From: an uncultured Lachnospiraceae bacterium | GTDB taxonomy: Bacteria > Bacillota > Clostridia > Lachnospirales > Lachnospiraceae | Length of the DNA: 39,110 nucleotides | Assembly (NCBI GenBank): GCA_947599905.1 | Contig: CANQFR010000006.1 | Span: 1-39,110 of the forward strand | Direction of reading: 5' to 3' | Shown here: piece after piece, positions 8,336 to 16,364 of the stretch | Numbering within the stretch: position 1 is the first letter of the stretch | Layout: every line of letters starts with the position of its first letter | The notes under the pieces: generated by a model | Database searches by the model: none | What the model was told of the DNA's origin: nothing | What the model saw: only the letters and a program-made list of their open reading frames with translations | Made by a program: the position numbers and the translations under genes

Positions 8336-9334
8336 TTAACTCCGCCGCCGGGCCGCTTTCTTAAGCTGGCGCGCCGAAACCTCATACACGTAGACCGCCG
8401 TTCCCGCAATCATCTCCCACTGAATTGCCAGGTAATTGATCAGCCGGTCCGGCTCATACGGCACCTTTTTACAGCTGCGCGCGGTCGTAAGTCCCTCGCG
8501 GACACCGCCCAGGAACTCCCTTCCAAAGCCCAGCTTCCGGAAAAATCCGTACTTCACAGCCACCCCCGCCGCCATCAGCGGGAAGTTCACAAGCAGCTGC
8601 CCCGCCGGCATATTCTTATAGTTCAGATATACACTGTTGCGGGCCGCCAGACGCACCTTGAACGGATTGTACTTTGAGCCGCTGGTGCCGCTGCCCACAT
8701 GGTAAACGAGCGCTTTCGGGCAGTACCGCACATGATAGCCGCGGATCTTCGCCCGCCAGCAGACGTCGATGTCTTCCAGATACGCGAAGTGCATCTCGTC
8801 AAACAGGCCGATTTCATCGAATACCGCCCGCCTGTAGATCGCAGCGCCGGCGCAGGCGGAGAAAACCTCCATAGGCCGGTTGTAACCGCGGCTGTCCCGT
8901 CCCACGCCGCGCTGATAGGCCCAGCCCATCAGGCTGTACATATCACCCGCGTCGTCCATCAGCTCCCGGTGGTACATCTGGACCATCCTGCTGCTGACCG
9001 CAAAGATCTTCTTCGACCGCCGGATGGCCGCGAGAAGTTCCCCCACGAAATCCGGCGCCGCCTCGGTATCATTGTTAAGAAGAAGGACATAGGGTGTCTT
9101 CGCTGCCCGGATACCGGCATTCACCGCACCGGAAAACCCGGTATTCTCCGGCAGGAAGACAGCCGGAATGCCCTGCGCCTTCAGCCACTCGACGCTTCCG
9201 TCGGTCGAGCCGTTATCCACCACCAGAACCTCAAAATCCTGGCAAGTCTGGCCTTCAAGTGCAGCCATGCATGTCCCCATAAACTGAAGGCCGTTATAAT
9301 TCGGTATGATCACCGTTACCTGTTTCTCTGACAT
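8336..9334 (-). CDS. Glycosyltransferase family 2 (rhamnosyltransferase-like)
   Basis: A GT-A fold glycosyltransferase of 332 residues, probably adding one sugar to the polyprenyl-linked repeat unit on the cytoplasmic face. Visible motifs are VTVIIPNYNG at the N-terminus, VVDNGSTDGS, the metal/nucleotide block LLLNNDTEAAP and the acceptor-side block YLEDIDVCWR. No clear membrane helix is seen except a weak hydrophobic patch near residue 250. The start shown (MSEKQV) begins the fold immediately; an in-frame ATG at 9403 would add 23 mostly charged residues and has a weaker RBS. The gene follows another GT2 gene by about 100 bases. Donor and acceptor sugars are unknown. Confidence 0.9.
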   Translation of the reverse strand: MSEKQVTVIIPNYNGLQFMGTCMAALEGQTCQDFEVLVVDNGSTDGSVEWLKAQGIPAVFLPENTGFSGAVNAGIRAAKTPYVLLLNNDTEAAPDFVGELLAAIRRSKKIFAVSSRMVQMYHRELMDDAGDMYSLMGWAYQRGVGRDSRGYNRPMEVFSACAGAAIYRRAVFDEIGLFDEMHFAYLEDIDVCWRAKIRGYHVRYCPKALVYHVGSGTSGSKYNPFKVRLAARNSVYLNYKNMPAGQLLVNFPLMAAGVAVKYGFFRKLGFGREFLGGVREGLTTARSCKKVPYEPDRLINYLAIQWEMIAGTAVYVYEVSARQLKKAARRRS

Positions 9335-9434
9335 ATCCCTTCTGCTCTCCCTTTCACGCCGCACAGCTTCTCCATTCTCTGCCCAAACCCGCAGCCGCGC
9401 CATGCTGCCCGCAGGTAGTCCGGGACATTCCGCC

Positions 9435-11678
9435 TCACGCTTCCTCCATCAGCCGCCTGATCTCTTCCGGCATCGGATACGGTTCGCCGATCTTTTCCTT
9501 CAGAAGATCGCGCAACGCGAAATTCGACTTGCGCAGCGTCAGGTTCGGATTATAATACGGATCGCCGTCCCGCAGGATCTCCGGCCACTTCTTCGCGAAC
9601 TTCGCCACCTCGCGGTTAAAGCGTGCCACCTTTTCCGGCGTGTCCTCCAGCCCCCGCGACTTGGATTCATAGTGATACAGCTTCGCGTAGGGCGCGTAAA
9701 CCACCAGTTTCCCCAAAGAACGCACCTTCATGCAGTAGTCGATATCATTGAACGCCACCGCCAGTTCCTCCGAAAAACCGCCGGCAGCGTCAAAAACCGA
9801 CCGTTTGCTCATCATGCAGGCCGCCGTCACCGCGCTGTAATCCTGCGCGCACATCGCCCGGTGGAAATAGCTGTTCTCCGCCTCGTGGAGTCCGATGAAC
9901 GTATGTCCGGCGATGCCGCCGAAGCCTACCACAACGCCGGCGTGCTGGATCGTTCCGTCCTCATACAGAAGCCTGGCGCCTACGGCGCCCACATCCTCCC
10001 GCTGGCAGAAGCCCAGCATCTCCTCAATGAAATTCTCCGCAACCGGTTCAATATCATTGTTCATAAACAGCAGATAATCGCCGCGGGCATACTGCACGCC
10101 AAAGTTATTGATCGCGGAAAAATTGAACTCCCGCTCCCAGCGGACGACGCGCACCTGCGGGAATTCCTTCTGAAGCTTCTCATAGTAGCCGAAGGTTCCC
10201 GGGTCGCTGCTGTTGTTCTCCACAACCACGATCTCCAGATTCTTATAGGTACATTTCGTAAGTATCGTGCGCACGCACAGATCGAGGTCAGCCGTATGAT
10301 CTTTATTCGGTATGATCACCGACACCAGCGGCTCGCCGTGAATCGTAAACGTCGTATGGTAAATGCCATAGTCCACGCCTTTTTCAACCTTCTCCGCCGC
10401 AATGCCGGTACGCCGGTAATGATCCATGATGGCCCGCGAACCGGCCTCGAAAGCATAGAGCTTACTCTGCGGATTGCTGGCCGTGGAACCCTGATGGCAG
10501 CGCCAGTGGTACAGCACCTTCGGGATATGATAAATCCCGCGCGCCGCCTCCGTACACCGGAGAATCAGATCGTAATCCTGGGCGCCGTCATATTCCTTCC
10601 GGAATCCCCCTACGCGCTCAAGAAGCTCCCGCTTCACCGCGAACTGATGGCAGATATAATTCACACTGCACAGCAGATCCGGATTAAAATCCGGCTTAAA
10701 ATGCGGGTCGAAGAGCGCCCCGCCATCCATATCCATCTTGTCCTCGTCGGAATAGACCACATCGCAGTCCGGATGCTCCCGGAACGCCTTCGCAATCTCA
10801 TAGAGAGCGTGCTCCGGCATCGCGTCGTCCTGATCGGCCAGCACGACATAATCCCCGGACGCGAGGGCAATCGCCGCATTGGTATTGCCGGAAATACCTT
10901 CGTTCTTCTCAAGCGCCTGATAGCGGATCCGCTCATCACGGTCCGTATATTCCTTCACAAGCTTCGCCAAATCCTCTCCCCGGGGACTTCCGTCGGCGAT
11001 GCACAGTTCCCAGTTGGGATAGGTCTGGGCAAGAATGGAATCCAGCATGACCCGCAGAAATCCGGCAGGCGCCTTATAGACCGGCATAACCAGGGAAAGC
11101 TTCGGCCAGGCGGGCGCGTCCGCTGCCCGCTGACGCATCGCCGCCCCGGTTTCCGCCCGCTGACGCGCAAGCTCCTCCTCCGACGGCTTCGTCAGATCAT
11201 ACCATTCCGCGTACTCGTAGTCGTTGTCAATCCCCTGCAGCTTGTGCTTTGATTTGAGAAATAATGCTTTAAGCCCGTGTTTCTTCCCGAAATCCAGTGC
11301 CACACGGACTGTCTCCATGTTCATTAGATCATGAATCTTCTCCAGACGCTTATGAGCCACGCTGGAACGCTTCGCAATCAGTTCCTCATTGAATTTGATC
11401 CGGCGCACGCTGCCGTCGCAGCGGATCAGCAGCCAATAGCTTCGTCCCCGTTCATAGGGGAACTGGACGTCAAATCCAAAATCCCGGTCATAGATCTGTT
11501 TGTAATAGATCTGACTGACATCGTCCCGACGCGTGGGGACGTATTTGATCTTCACCCTGTCACGGTTTTCGTCCAGCACGGCAAACGCCGGTTTCGATTC
11601 CGGCGTTTTACCGATGACCCAGCCGTTCAGCTGAATCGAATTCTCGCGGATCCTGACCACATCGATCTTGTATTTCAT
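9435..11678 (-). CDS. Two-domain GT2 glycosyltransferase with N-terminal accessory domain
   Basis: A protein of 747 residues with three parts. Residues 1-100 form a beta-rich accessory domain (KIDVVRIRENSIQLNGWVIG...) often found at the front of large polysaccharide glycosyltransferases. The first GT-A domain starts near 193 (KLSLVMPVYKAP), with ADQDD at 281-285 and YSDEDK at about 309-314. The second starts near 451 (LVSVIIPNKDH), with VVENNSSD and FMNNDIEP at about 538-545. Two active sites suggest that it adds two sugars in turn, or polymerises. An upstream in-frame start at 11804 exists but would overlap the preceding gene, and its extra 42 residues are Arg/Thr-rich and unlike the family, so I start at MKYKID. 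Confidence 0.9.
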   Translation of the reverse strand: MKYKIDVVRIRENSIQLNGWVIGKTPESKPAFAVLDENRDRVKIKYVPTRRDDVSQIYYKQIYDRDFGFDVQFPYERGRSYWLLIRCDGSVRRIKFNEELIAKRSSVAHKRLEKIHDLMNMETVRVALDFGKKHGLKALFLKSKHKLQGIDNDYEYAEWYDLTKPSEEELARQRAETGAAMRQRAADAPAWPKLSLVMPVYKAPAGFLRVMLDSILAQTYPNWELCIADGSPRGEDLAKLVKEYTDRDERIRYQALEKNEGISGNTNAAIALASGDYVVLADQDDAMPEHALYEIAKAFREHPDCDVVYSDEDKMDMDGGALFDPHFKPDFNPDLLCSVNYICHQFAVKRELLERVGGFRKEYDGAQDYDLILRCTEAARGIYHIPKVLYHWRCHQGSTASNPQSKLYAFEAGSRAIMDHYRRTGIAAEKVEKGVDYGIYHTTFTIHGEPLVSVIIPNKDHTADLDLCVRTILTKCTYKNLEIVVVENNSSDPGTFGYYEKLQKEFPQVRVVRWEREFNFSAINNFGVQYARGDYLLFMNNDIEPVAENFIEEMLGFCQREDVGAVGARLLYEDGTIQHAGVVVGFGGIAGHTFIGLHEAENSYFHRAMCAQDYSAVTAACMMSKRSVFDAAGGFSEELAVAFNDIDYCMKVRSLGKLVVYAPYAKLYHYESKSRGLEDTPEKVARFNREVAKFAKKWPEILRDGDPYYNPNLTLRKSNFALRDLLKEKIGEPYPMPEEIRRLMEEA

Positions 11679-11736
11679 GCCTTCCCGTGTTCCCTTTTCT
11701 GTCTTATTTGCACTGTCCTTCGGATGCCTGCGGCCA

Positions 11737-12891
11737 TCAGTCCCAGTTGTCAGCTTCGTCCAGATTGATATTCTCGTCGTCGTCCGGCTCCGCCGCCGGC
11801 GCAACCGCCGTCACACCGACCGGCGCCATATCTGCGGCGGCTCTGCTTCCCTTGCCGCCCTTGCCTGATTTCCCCGCCTTGCCGGGCTTGTCCTCCCGGC
11901 CGCGGTTCTTGCCGTCCTTTTTCTTTTTCTTCTTCTCCCCGGCTTCGTCCCCCTGCCGCGGGAAATTCAACCGTTCCTCCTCGACCACGAGCGGCCGCTT
12001 CATGACCCGCTGGTTGATCGACAGGACATATTCGCCGATCATACCAATGAAAAAGATCTGCACCGAACCCAGAAACAGCATGCCGATCAGCATGGGCGCC
12101 ATGCCGGCCGGGAACCGGTCCCACCAGATCAGCTTCATGACCAGATAAATAACCGCCACCACAAAGCTGACTGCGCAGCTGAAACCGCCGATAAAGGTCG
12201 CCAGACGGATCCCTGCCTTCGTATAGGAGGTAACGCTTAACATTGCCGCGTCATAGAGCCTGTAGAAGTTATTGCTGGTCTTGCCGGCCCGCCGCTTCGG
12301 CTGCTCGTAGGGAATCTCCTTCCGCTTAAAGCCCAGCTCCGCGACGATCCCCCGCAGAAACGGCGTCGGATCATCCAGTTCCCTGAGCACCCGGATGAAT
12401 GATGCGTCATAGAGCCCGAAGCCGGTAAACTGCTCGATCTGCTCCACATCGGACAGTTTCTTGATTATCTTGTAATAACAGCCGCGAAGCCAATACATGA
12501 AGCGGTTCTCCCGGCTGGATTTCTTGATGCCGATGACGATCTTGCTGCCGTTCTCCCACTCATGCACATACCGCGGGATCAGTTCCACCGGATCCTGGAA
12601 ATCCGCCGCCATCAGAACCGTACAGTCGCCGCTGCTCTGCAGCATCGCGTAATACGGGGAATTGAACTGACCGAAGTTCCTGGCATTGAAGATACCGCGT
12701 ACATCCGGATCCTCCGCGCAGATTTCGCGGATGATCTCACGGGTTTTGTCCCGGGAATCATTATCTATGAAAATGATCTCGTACCGGTAAGCGGGAAGCT
12801 CTGCCGCAAACATCTCCCGCAGGGCGTCCGCCATGGCCCTTACATTCTCTTCCTCATTATAACAGGGTACTACGACGCTGACTGTCTTCAT
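11737..12891 (-). CDS. GtrB/DPM1-like polyprenyl-phosphate glycosyltransferase with charged C-terminal tail
   Basis: This 384-residue GT2 protein resembles enzymes that load a sugar onto polyprenyl phosphate. The N-terminal domain has VSVVVPCYNEEENV, IFIDNDSRDKT and the metal-binding AADFQDP (Asp97, Asp100). Two membrane helices follow (about 229-252 and 264-288), then SINQRVMKRPLVVEEE, the normal end of the family. Beyond residue 315 there is an unusual tail of about 65 residues: a Lys run, a Lys/Gly-rich section, an Ala/Pro section and an acidic end (DDDENINLDEADNWD). The first 35 bases overlap the end of the dehydrogenase gene, so translation is probably coupled. The product sugar-phosphate-lipid could feed a periplasmic-side glycosyltransferase, but none is visible here. 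Confidence 0.9.
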   Translation of the reverse strand: MKTVSVVVPCYNEEENVRAMADALREMFAAELPAYRYEIIFIDNDSRDKTREIIREICAEDPDVRGIFNARNFGQFNSPYYAMLQSSGDCTVLMAADFQDPVELIPRYVHEWENGSKIVIGIKKSSRENRFMYWLRGCYYKIIKKLSDVEQIEQFTGFGLYDASFIRVLRELDDPTPFLRGIVAELGFKRKEIPYEQPKRRAGKTSNNFYRLYDAAMLSVTSYTKAGIRLATFIGGFSCAVSFVVAVIYLVMKLIWWDRFPAGMAPMLIGMLFLGSVQIFFIGMIGEYVLSINQRVMKRPLVVEEERLNFPRQGDEAGEKKKKKKDGKNRGREDKPGKAGKSGKGGKGSRAAADMAPVGVTAVAPAAEPDDDENINLDEADNWD

Positions 12892-13960
12892 CCGTGCCTC
12901 TTTTCTCGCTGACCATCACCTTGATCAGATCCTGTGGTTTATCTTTCATCAGATACAATGCTTCCTCTATCCTGTCCATTCCGCTCAACCGGTGAGTGAT
13001 CAGCCGTTCCGGCGCGATCCGCCCGGCTGCCGCCATCGCCATCATCCGCTCGATGCGCACCCGGCCCCCTGCTGCCAGTTCCGTGTGTACGGTCTTGCCG
13101 GCCATTCCGCGGCCGCCCGAGAATTTGGGAAACGGCAGGCTGCCCGTACCGCCGTAATAATTCACATTGGAGACCGTACCGATCCCGTAACGCACCATAT
13201 CCACCGCCTGAGTAAACACCTCGTCGCCGCCTCCGCAGACGATGACGCTGTCCGCGCCCCGGCCGCCTGTCCGCGCAAGCACCTGCTCCACGATATCGCC
13301 GTTATGATAATCCAGCACCTCCGTGGCCCCGAACTCCAGTGCACGCTCCACACAGATCTGGCGGCTTCCGACCGCCAGAATCCGGGCCGCGCCCCGCAGC
13401 TTCGCCCCGGCCACCGCCATCAGACCGATGGGACCGATACCCAGCACCGCCACCGTATCGCCGAATTTGATATCCGCATACTCTGCGCCCGTGAAGCCCG
13501 TAGTCACCACATCCACGCACATCAGCGCCTGTTCAACCGTCACACCGTCCGGTATCTTCGCCAGCGTGGTATCCGCATCCGGAATCGCGAACTGCTCCGC
13601 AAACACGCCCGGGCGGCTCCGCCCCAGACGATGACCGGAGAACGGCTCCGACGCATGCTTATAATTGCCTTCCTGAATCCCAAGATCACGCCAGTCCGGC
13701 GTAATCGCAGGTACTGCCACGATCTCTCCGAGCGCAAAATCCCGCACCAGACTGCCGACTTCAAGAATCCTGCCCACACATTCATGTCCCAGGACCAGAT
13801 TCGGGGCCTTGCGCGAACCGCCGCCGAAAACCGTATGGACGTCGGAAGAACAGGGGGCTGCCGCGACCGGTTCCAGAATCGCCCCATAAGGCGTCAGTTC
13901 CGGCTCCGGCACATCCGCCCAGCCCGCGACTCCCGGTTCCTTCAGTACAAATGCTCTCAT
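12857..13960 (-). CDS. Zinc-dependent NADP(H) alcohol dehydrogenase, Thermoanaerobacter secondary-ADH type
   Basis: A medium-chain dehydrogenase of 367 residues that closely follows the Thermoanaerobacter/Clostridium beijerinckii secondary alcohol dehydrogenase pattern. The catalytic-zinc ligands Cys37, His59, Glu60 and Asp150 are all present (APCSSDVHTVF, LGHECVG, VDVVTTGF). The Rossmann motif is GIGPIG near 173-178. Gly197-Ser198-Arg199 and Tyr217 match the residues that read the NADP phosphate in that family. The four-cysteine structural zinc lobe of horse-liver-type ADHs is absent, as in this subfamily. The C-terminus past VMVSEK overlaps the next gene. The start overlaps the stop of the upstream fusion gene in ATGA. 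Among sugar genes it may oxidise or reduce a sugar or polyol rather than a solvent alcohol; that is inference. Confidence 0.9.
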   Translation of the reverse strand: MRAFVLKEPGVAGWADVPEPELTPYGAILEPVAAAPCSSDVHTVFGGGSRKAPNLVLGHECVGRILEVGSLVRDFALGEIVAVPAITPDWRDLGIQEGNYKHASEPFSGHRLGRSRPGVFAEQFAIPDADTTLAKIPDGVTVEQALMCVDVVTTGFTGAEYADIKFGDTVAVLGIGPIGLMAVAGAKLRGAARILAVGSRQICVERALEFGATEVLDYHNGDIVEQVLARTGGRGADSVIVCGGGDEVFTQAVDMVRYGIGTVSNVNYYGGTGSLPFPKFSGGRGMAGKTVHTELAAGGRVRIERMMAMAAAGRIAPERLITHRLSGMDRIEEALYLMKDKPQDLIKVMVSEKRGTDEDSQRRSTLL

Positions 13961-16140
13961 GAAAGTTCCTCCAGCTTCTCACTGCGCAGTGTCCATATCC
14001 CGATATCCTCGCCGTACCGTCTGCGGATCTCCCCGCGAATCTCCTCTGTATAACCGGGCGCCGCGATCAGGATCACATCCGGCGGATTGCCGGCCACCGA
14101 TTCCGGAGATACGATCGGCAGATGGGAAGCGGGGGCGAAGCGTCCCTGCTTAAACGGCGCGGAATCAATGATATAGGCTGCCTTCTCCCCCAGACAGGTG
14201 GTAGCCGCCAGCGTAAAGCCCTGATGGCTGGCTCCCCAAACCGCGAGGGTATGCCCCTGCGCCGCACAGTCCGCGGCCAGCGCAAGCAGCTGGCTGCAGA
14301 TTCGTTCATAGCTTTCCTTCCAGCCGGAAACATCCACGGGAATGAGCGGACGGGCCGCCGCATTACTGCCTGCCGCGGTCTGCTCCTTCAGGCCGCAGTC
14401 CCGCACCGTCGCTGCCGGATTGCAGGCCCCGACTTCGCCGGTCTTCTGCACGATCACCGCAAGCGTATCCCGGTTCACCACTTCCTCTTCAAGCACTGCA
14501 AACCCATTCCGCTCCAGAAGGTACCGCAGCGTCTCAAATGTATAGTAGGCGATATGATCCCGGATCAGTTCATAATAGCCGTCATATTGCAGTATATACT
14601 CCAGACTGGGCACCGTAATCAGCCCCATGCCGGAATCCGACAGATTATTCCGGATACAGGTGAGCATTACGCCCGGCTCAGGCTGGTGCTCCAGAAAATT
14701 AAAGGACAAAAACACATCATAAGGCCCCTTATCTCCCAGCACCGTATCCGCCGTCTCCGTAAAGCCGTCAAATACCTGAAGGCCGGATGCTCTTGCAGTA
14801 TCCGCCAGTTCCCTCCGCTGCTCGATACCGTAGGCGTCTACCGCAAACTCTCCAAGCATCTGCAGAAACTCCCCGCGTCCGCAGCCAACTTCCAGAAATT
14901 TCTTCCCTTCCAGATGATACCGTTGAATCAGATGACTGTACTGTTCCCTGCGAAGCCGGGCCATGGTAGTCGTATACCCGCCGGAACGGATCACCTCCCG
15001 ATAGTACGCCACCGGCTCACAATCCAGCTGAACCAGGCCGCAGGAGGGACACTGATACAGTCCGAGACCAATCCCATGGTCAGCGGCCAGATCCCCGGGC
15101 CCGGGAATATCCTGCGCGGAAGCCGGCATCCCCTCAAAACGCATCAGGGCCGCAGCCGGCAATTCGCGGCCGCATATGAGACACTGCGTTCTTTTCCGCT
15201 CTCCCTGCGCAAGCATTCTGCGAATTCCCTCCTCAAAACGGACACGCGGCTTCCAGCCGGTAACCGCCGTTATCTTATCAATGGAGGGCGCAAGACGGGC
15301 CGCTCCCTCCGCGTTCGGAGGAAGTTTCCCGTAGGCGCAGCTTCCGCGGCCGCCGCACAGCGCATGCATTTCCTCCACATAATCCCGCAGCGGTCTGGTC
15401 GCGCTACGGTCTCCCGCCAGATTATAGACGCCGCCTGCTGCCTTCTCACAGAAGGCCAGCGCCAGCAATCCCTCCACCAGATCATCTATATATAAATAAT
15501 TCCACGGCCGGGCGCAGTCACCGAGTTCCATGGTCCGTCCCGCCGCAAAGGTCTTCAGACAGGTATTCACCAGAGAACCCTCGTGATCCCCCGGTCCGTA
15601 GACGCTGAAAATCCGCGTATGGATATACACCATCTCCGATACGCCGCTGCGTCTGCGCTGCTCCGCAAGAGAAAACGCCTGACGGCCGAAAGCCAGCTTC
15701 GCCCTGCCGTACTCGGACACCGGGCTGCACACCGTCTCCTCCGTCATCTCTCCGTCGCAGATGCCATACTCCGCCTGGGATCCGCTGAAAATAAAGCGAC
15801 CGCAGCCAAGACGTTCGGCTGCGAGAAACGCCTTGACGGAATTCTCCGCGTTCCGCTGCTGAACAACAGCGTTCTTCCGGTTCTCGCTGCCGGATCCATC
15901 CCATCCGAAATGAAAGAAGAGCCCGCACGAACGGCCGATCACACTGTCGAGCCTGTCAAATCTTTCCATCTCCAGCTCCACCAGCCGCAGACCGGGATTG
16001 TCCCCCGCTTCTTTTTTCAGAAGTTCAAGATTCGAAGAGCCGGGACGAACCACGGCATAAACCTGATGACCCATTGCCAGCAGGCGTCCGACCAACGGAC
16101 GGGCCAGAAAACTGGTAGCCCCCGTGACGACAATCTCCAC
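13957..16140 (-). CDS. Fusion: NAD-dependent sugar epimerase/dehydratase (SDR) + C-methyltransferase
   Basis: Two enzymes in one chain of 727 residues. Residues 1-310 form an extended SDR: a nucleotide-binding start (VVTGATSFLAR), Ser119 in IFSGSQAEYG, catalytic Tyr144 and Lys148 (YGRAK), and YIDDLVEGLLAL. From about 318 comes a zinc-binding lead-in (CLICG and CPSCG pairs), then a SAM methyltransferase (KFLEVGCGRGEF) and a C-terminal domain with VWGASHQGF and YIIDSAPFKQGRF. That is the Methyltransf_13/23/14 order of sugar C-methyltransferases such as TylC3 and NovU. The start is a GTG with AAGGAGG eight bases upstream; an ATG 54 bases earlier has no such RBS. It is first in the glycan operon and probably makes a C-methylated, possibly deoxy, nucleotide sugar. 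Confidence 0.88.
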   Translation of the reverse strand: MEIVVTGATSFLARPLVGRLLAMGHQVYAVVRPGSSNLELLKKEAGDNPGLRLVELEMERFDRLDSVIGRSCGLFFHFGWDGSGSENRKNAVVQQRNAENSVKAFLAAERLGCGRFIFSGSQAEYGICDGEMTEETVCSPVSEYGRAKLAFGRQAFSLAEQRRRSGVSEMVYIHTRIFSVYGPGDHEGSLVNTCLKTFAAGRTMELGDCARPWNYLYIDDLVEGLLALAFCEKAAGGVYNLAGDRSATRPLRDYVEEMHALCGGRGSCAYGKLPPNAEGAARLAPSIDKITAVTGWKPRVRFEEGIRRMLAQGERKRTQCLICGRELPAAALMRFEGMPASAQDIPGPGDLAADHGIGLGLYQCPSCGLVQLDCEPVAYYREVIRSGGYTTTMARLRREQYSHLIQRYHLEGKKFLEVGCGRGEFLQMLGEFAVDAYGIEQRRELADTARASGLQVFDGFTETADTVLGDKGPYDVFLSFNFLEHQPEPGVMLTCIRNNLSDSGMGLITVPSLEYILQYDGYYELIRDHIAYYTFETLRYLLERNGFAVLEEEVVNRDTLAVIVQKTGEVGACNPAATVRDCGLKEQTAAGSNAAARPLIPVDVSGWKESYERICSQLLALAADCAAQGHTLAVWGASHQGFTLAATTCLGEKAAYIIDSAPFKQGRFAPASHLPIVSPESVAGNPPDVILIAAPGYTEEIRGEIRRRYGEDIGIWTLRSEKLEELS

Positions 16141-16189
16141 TCCCGCGTCCTCCTTTTTGCATTCCCTCCGGGATATCACTATCTGTTTT

Positions 16190-16308
16190 ATCATAACACA
16201 TTTTCTCCCTACTTAAAAGCCTTTTTCTACATCTGCCCATTTCTGCGCTTTTCTGCTCCGTTTTCCAGCAACCTTCACTTTTCAGGGGCCGCCCCGATGG
16301 TATATAAT
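16190..16308. promoter_or_regulatory. Divergent promoter region between the glycan cluster and a wall-repeat gene
   Basis: Leftward, TATGAT at 16190-16195 (minus strand) is the -10 of the glycan operon, with a weak -35. Rightward, TATAAT at 16303-16308 is the -10 of the wall-repeat gene, with TTTTCA at 16279-16284 as a possible -35 (18-bp spacer). Between them, TCTGC recurs at 16232, 16242 and 16252, a strict 10-bp period that puts three copies on one helix face. Confidence 0.55.
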
Positions 16309-16364
16309 CTGACCGTAATGCAGAGACGGATTTGAGGACAATCAAGTAAAGGAGCGTTGAATTT

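Noticed and set aside
9306-11252. 648-residue plus-strand ORF opposite the glycosyltransferases
   Set aside because: It is antisense to two well-supported GT2 genes, rich in Arg/His/Ile without any domain, and has no RBS. High GC makes long antisense ORFs common here.
16141-16194. Upstream ATG start for the SDR-methyltransferase
   Set aside because: The extra 18 residues are not part of the Rossmann start, and the AAGGAGG site would lie inside the coding region. The GTG at 16140 is correctly spaced from it.
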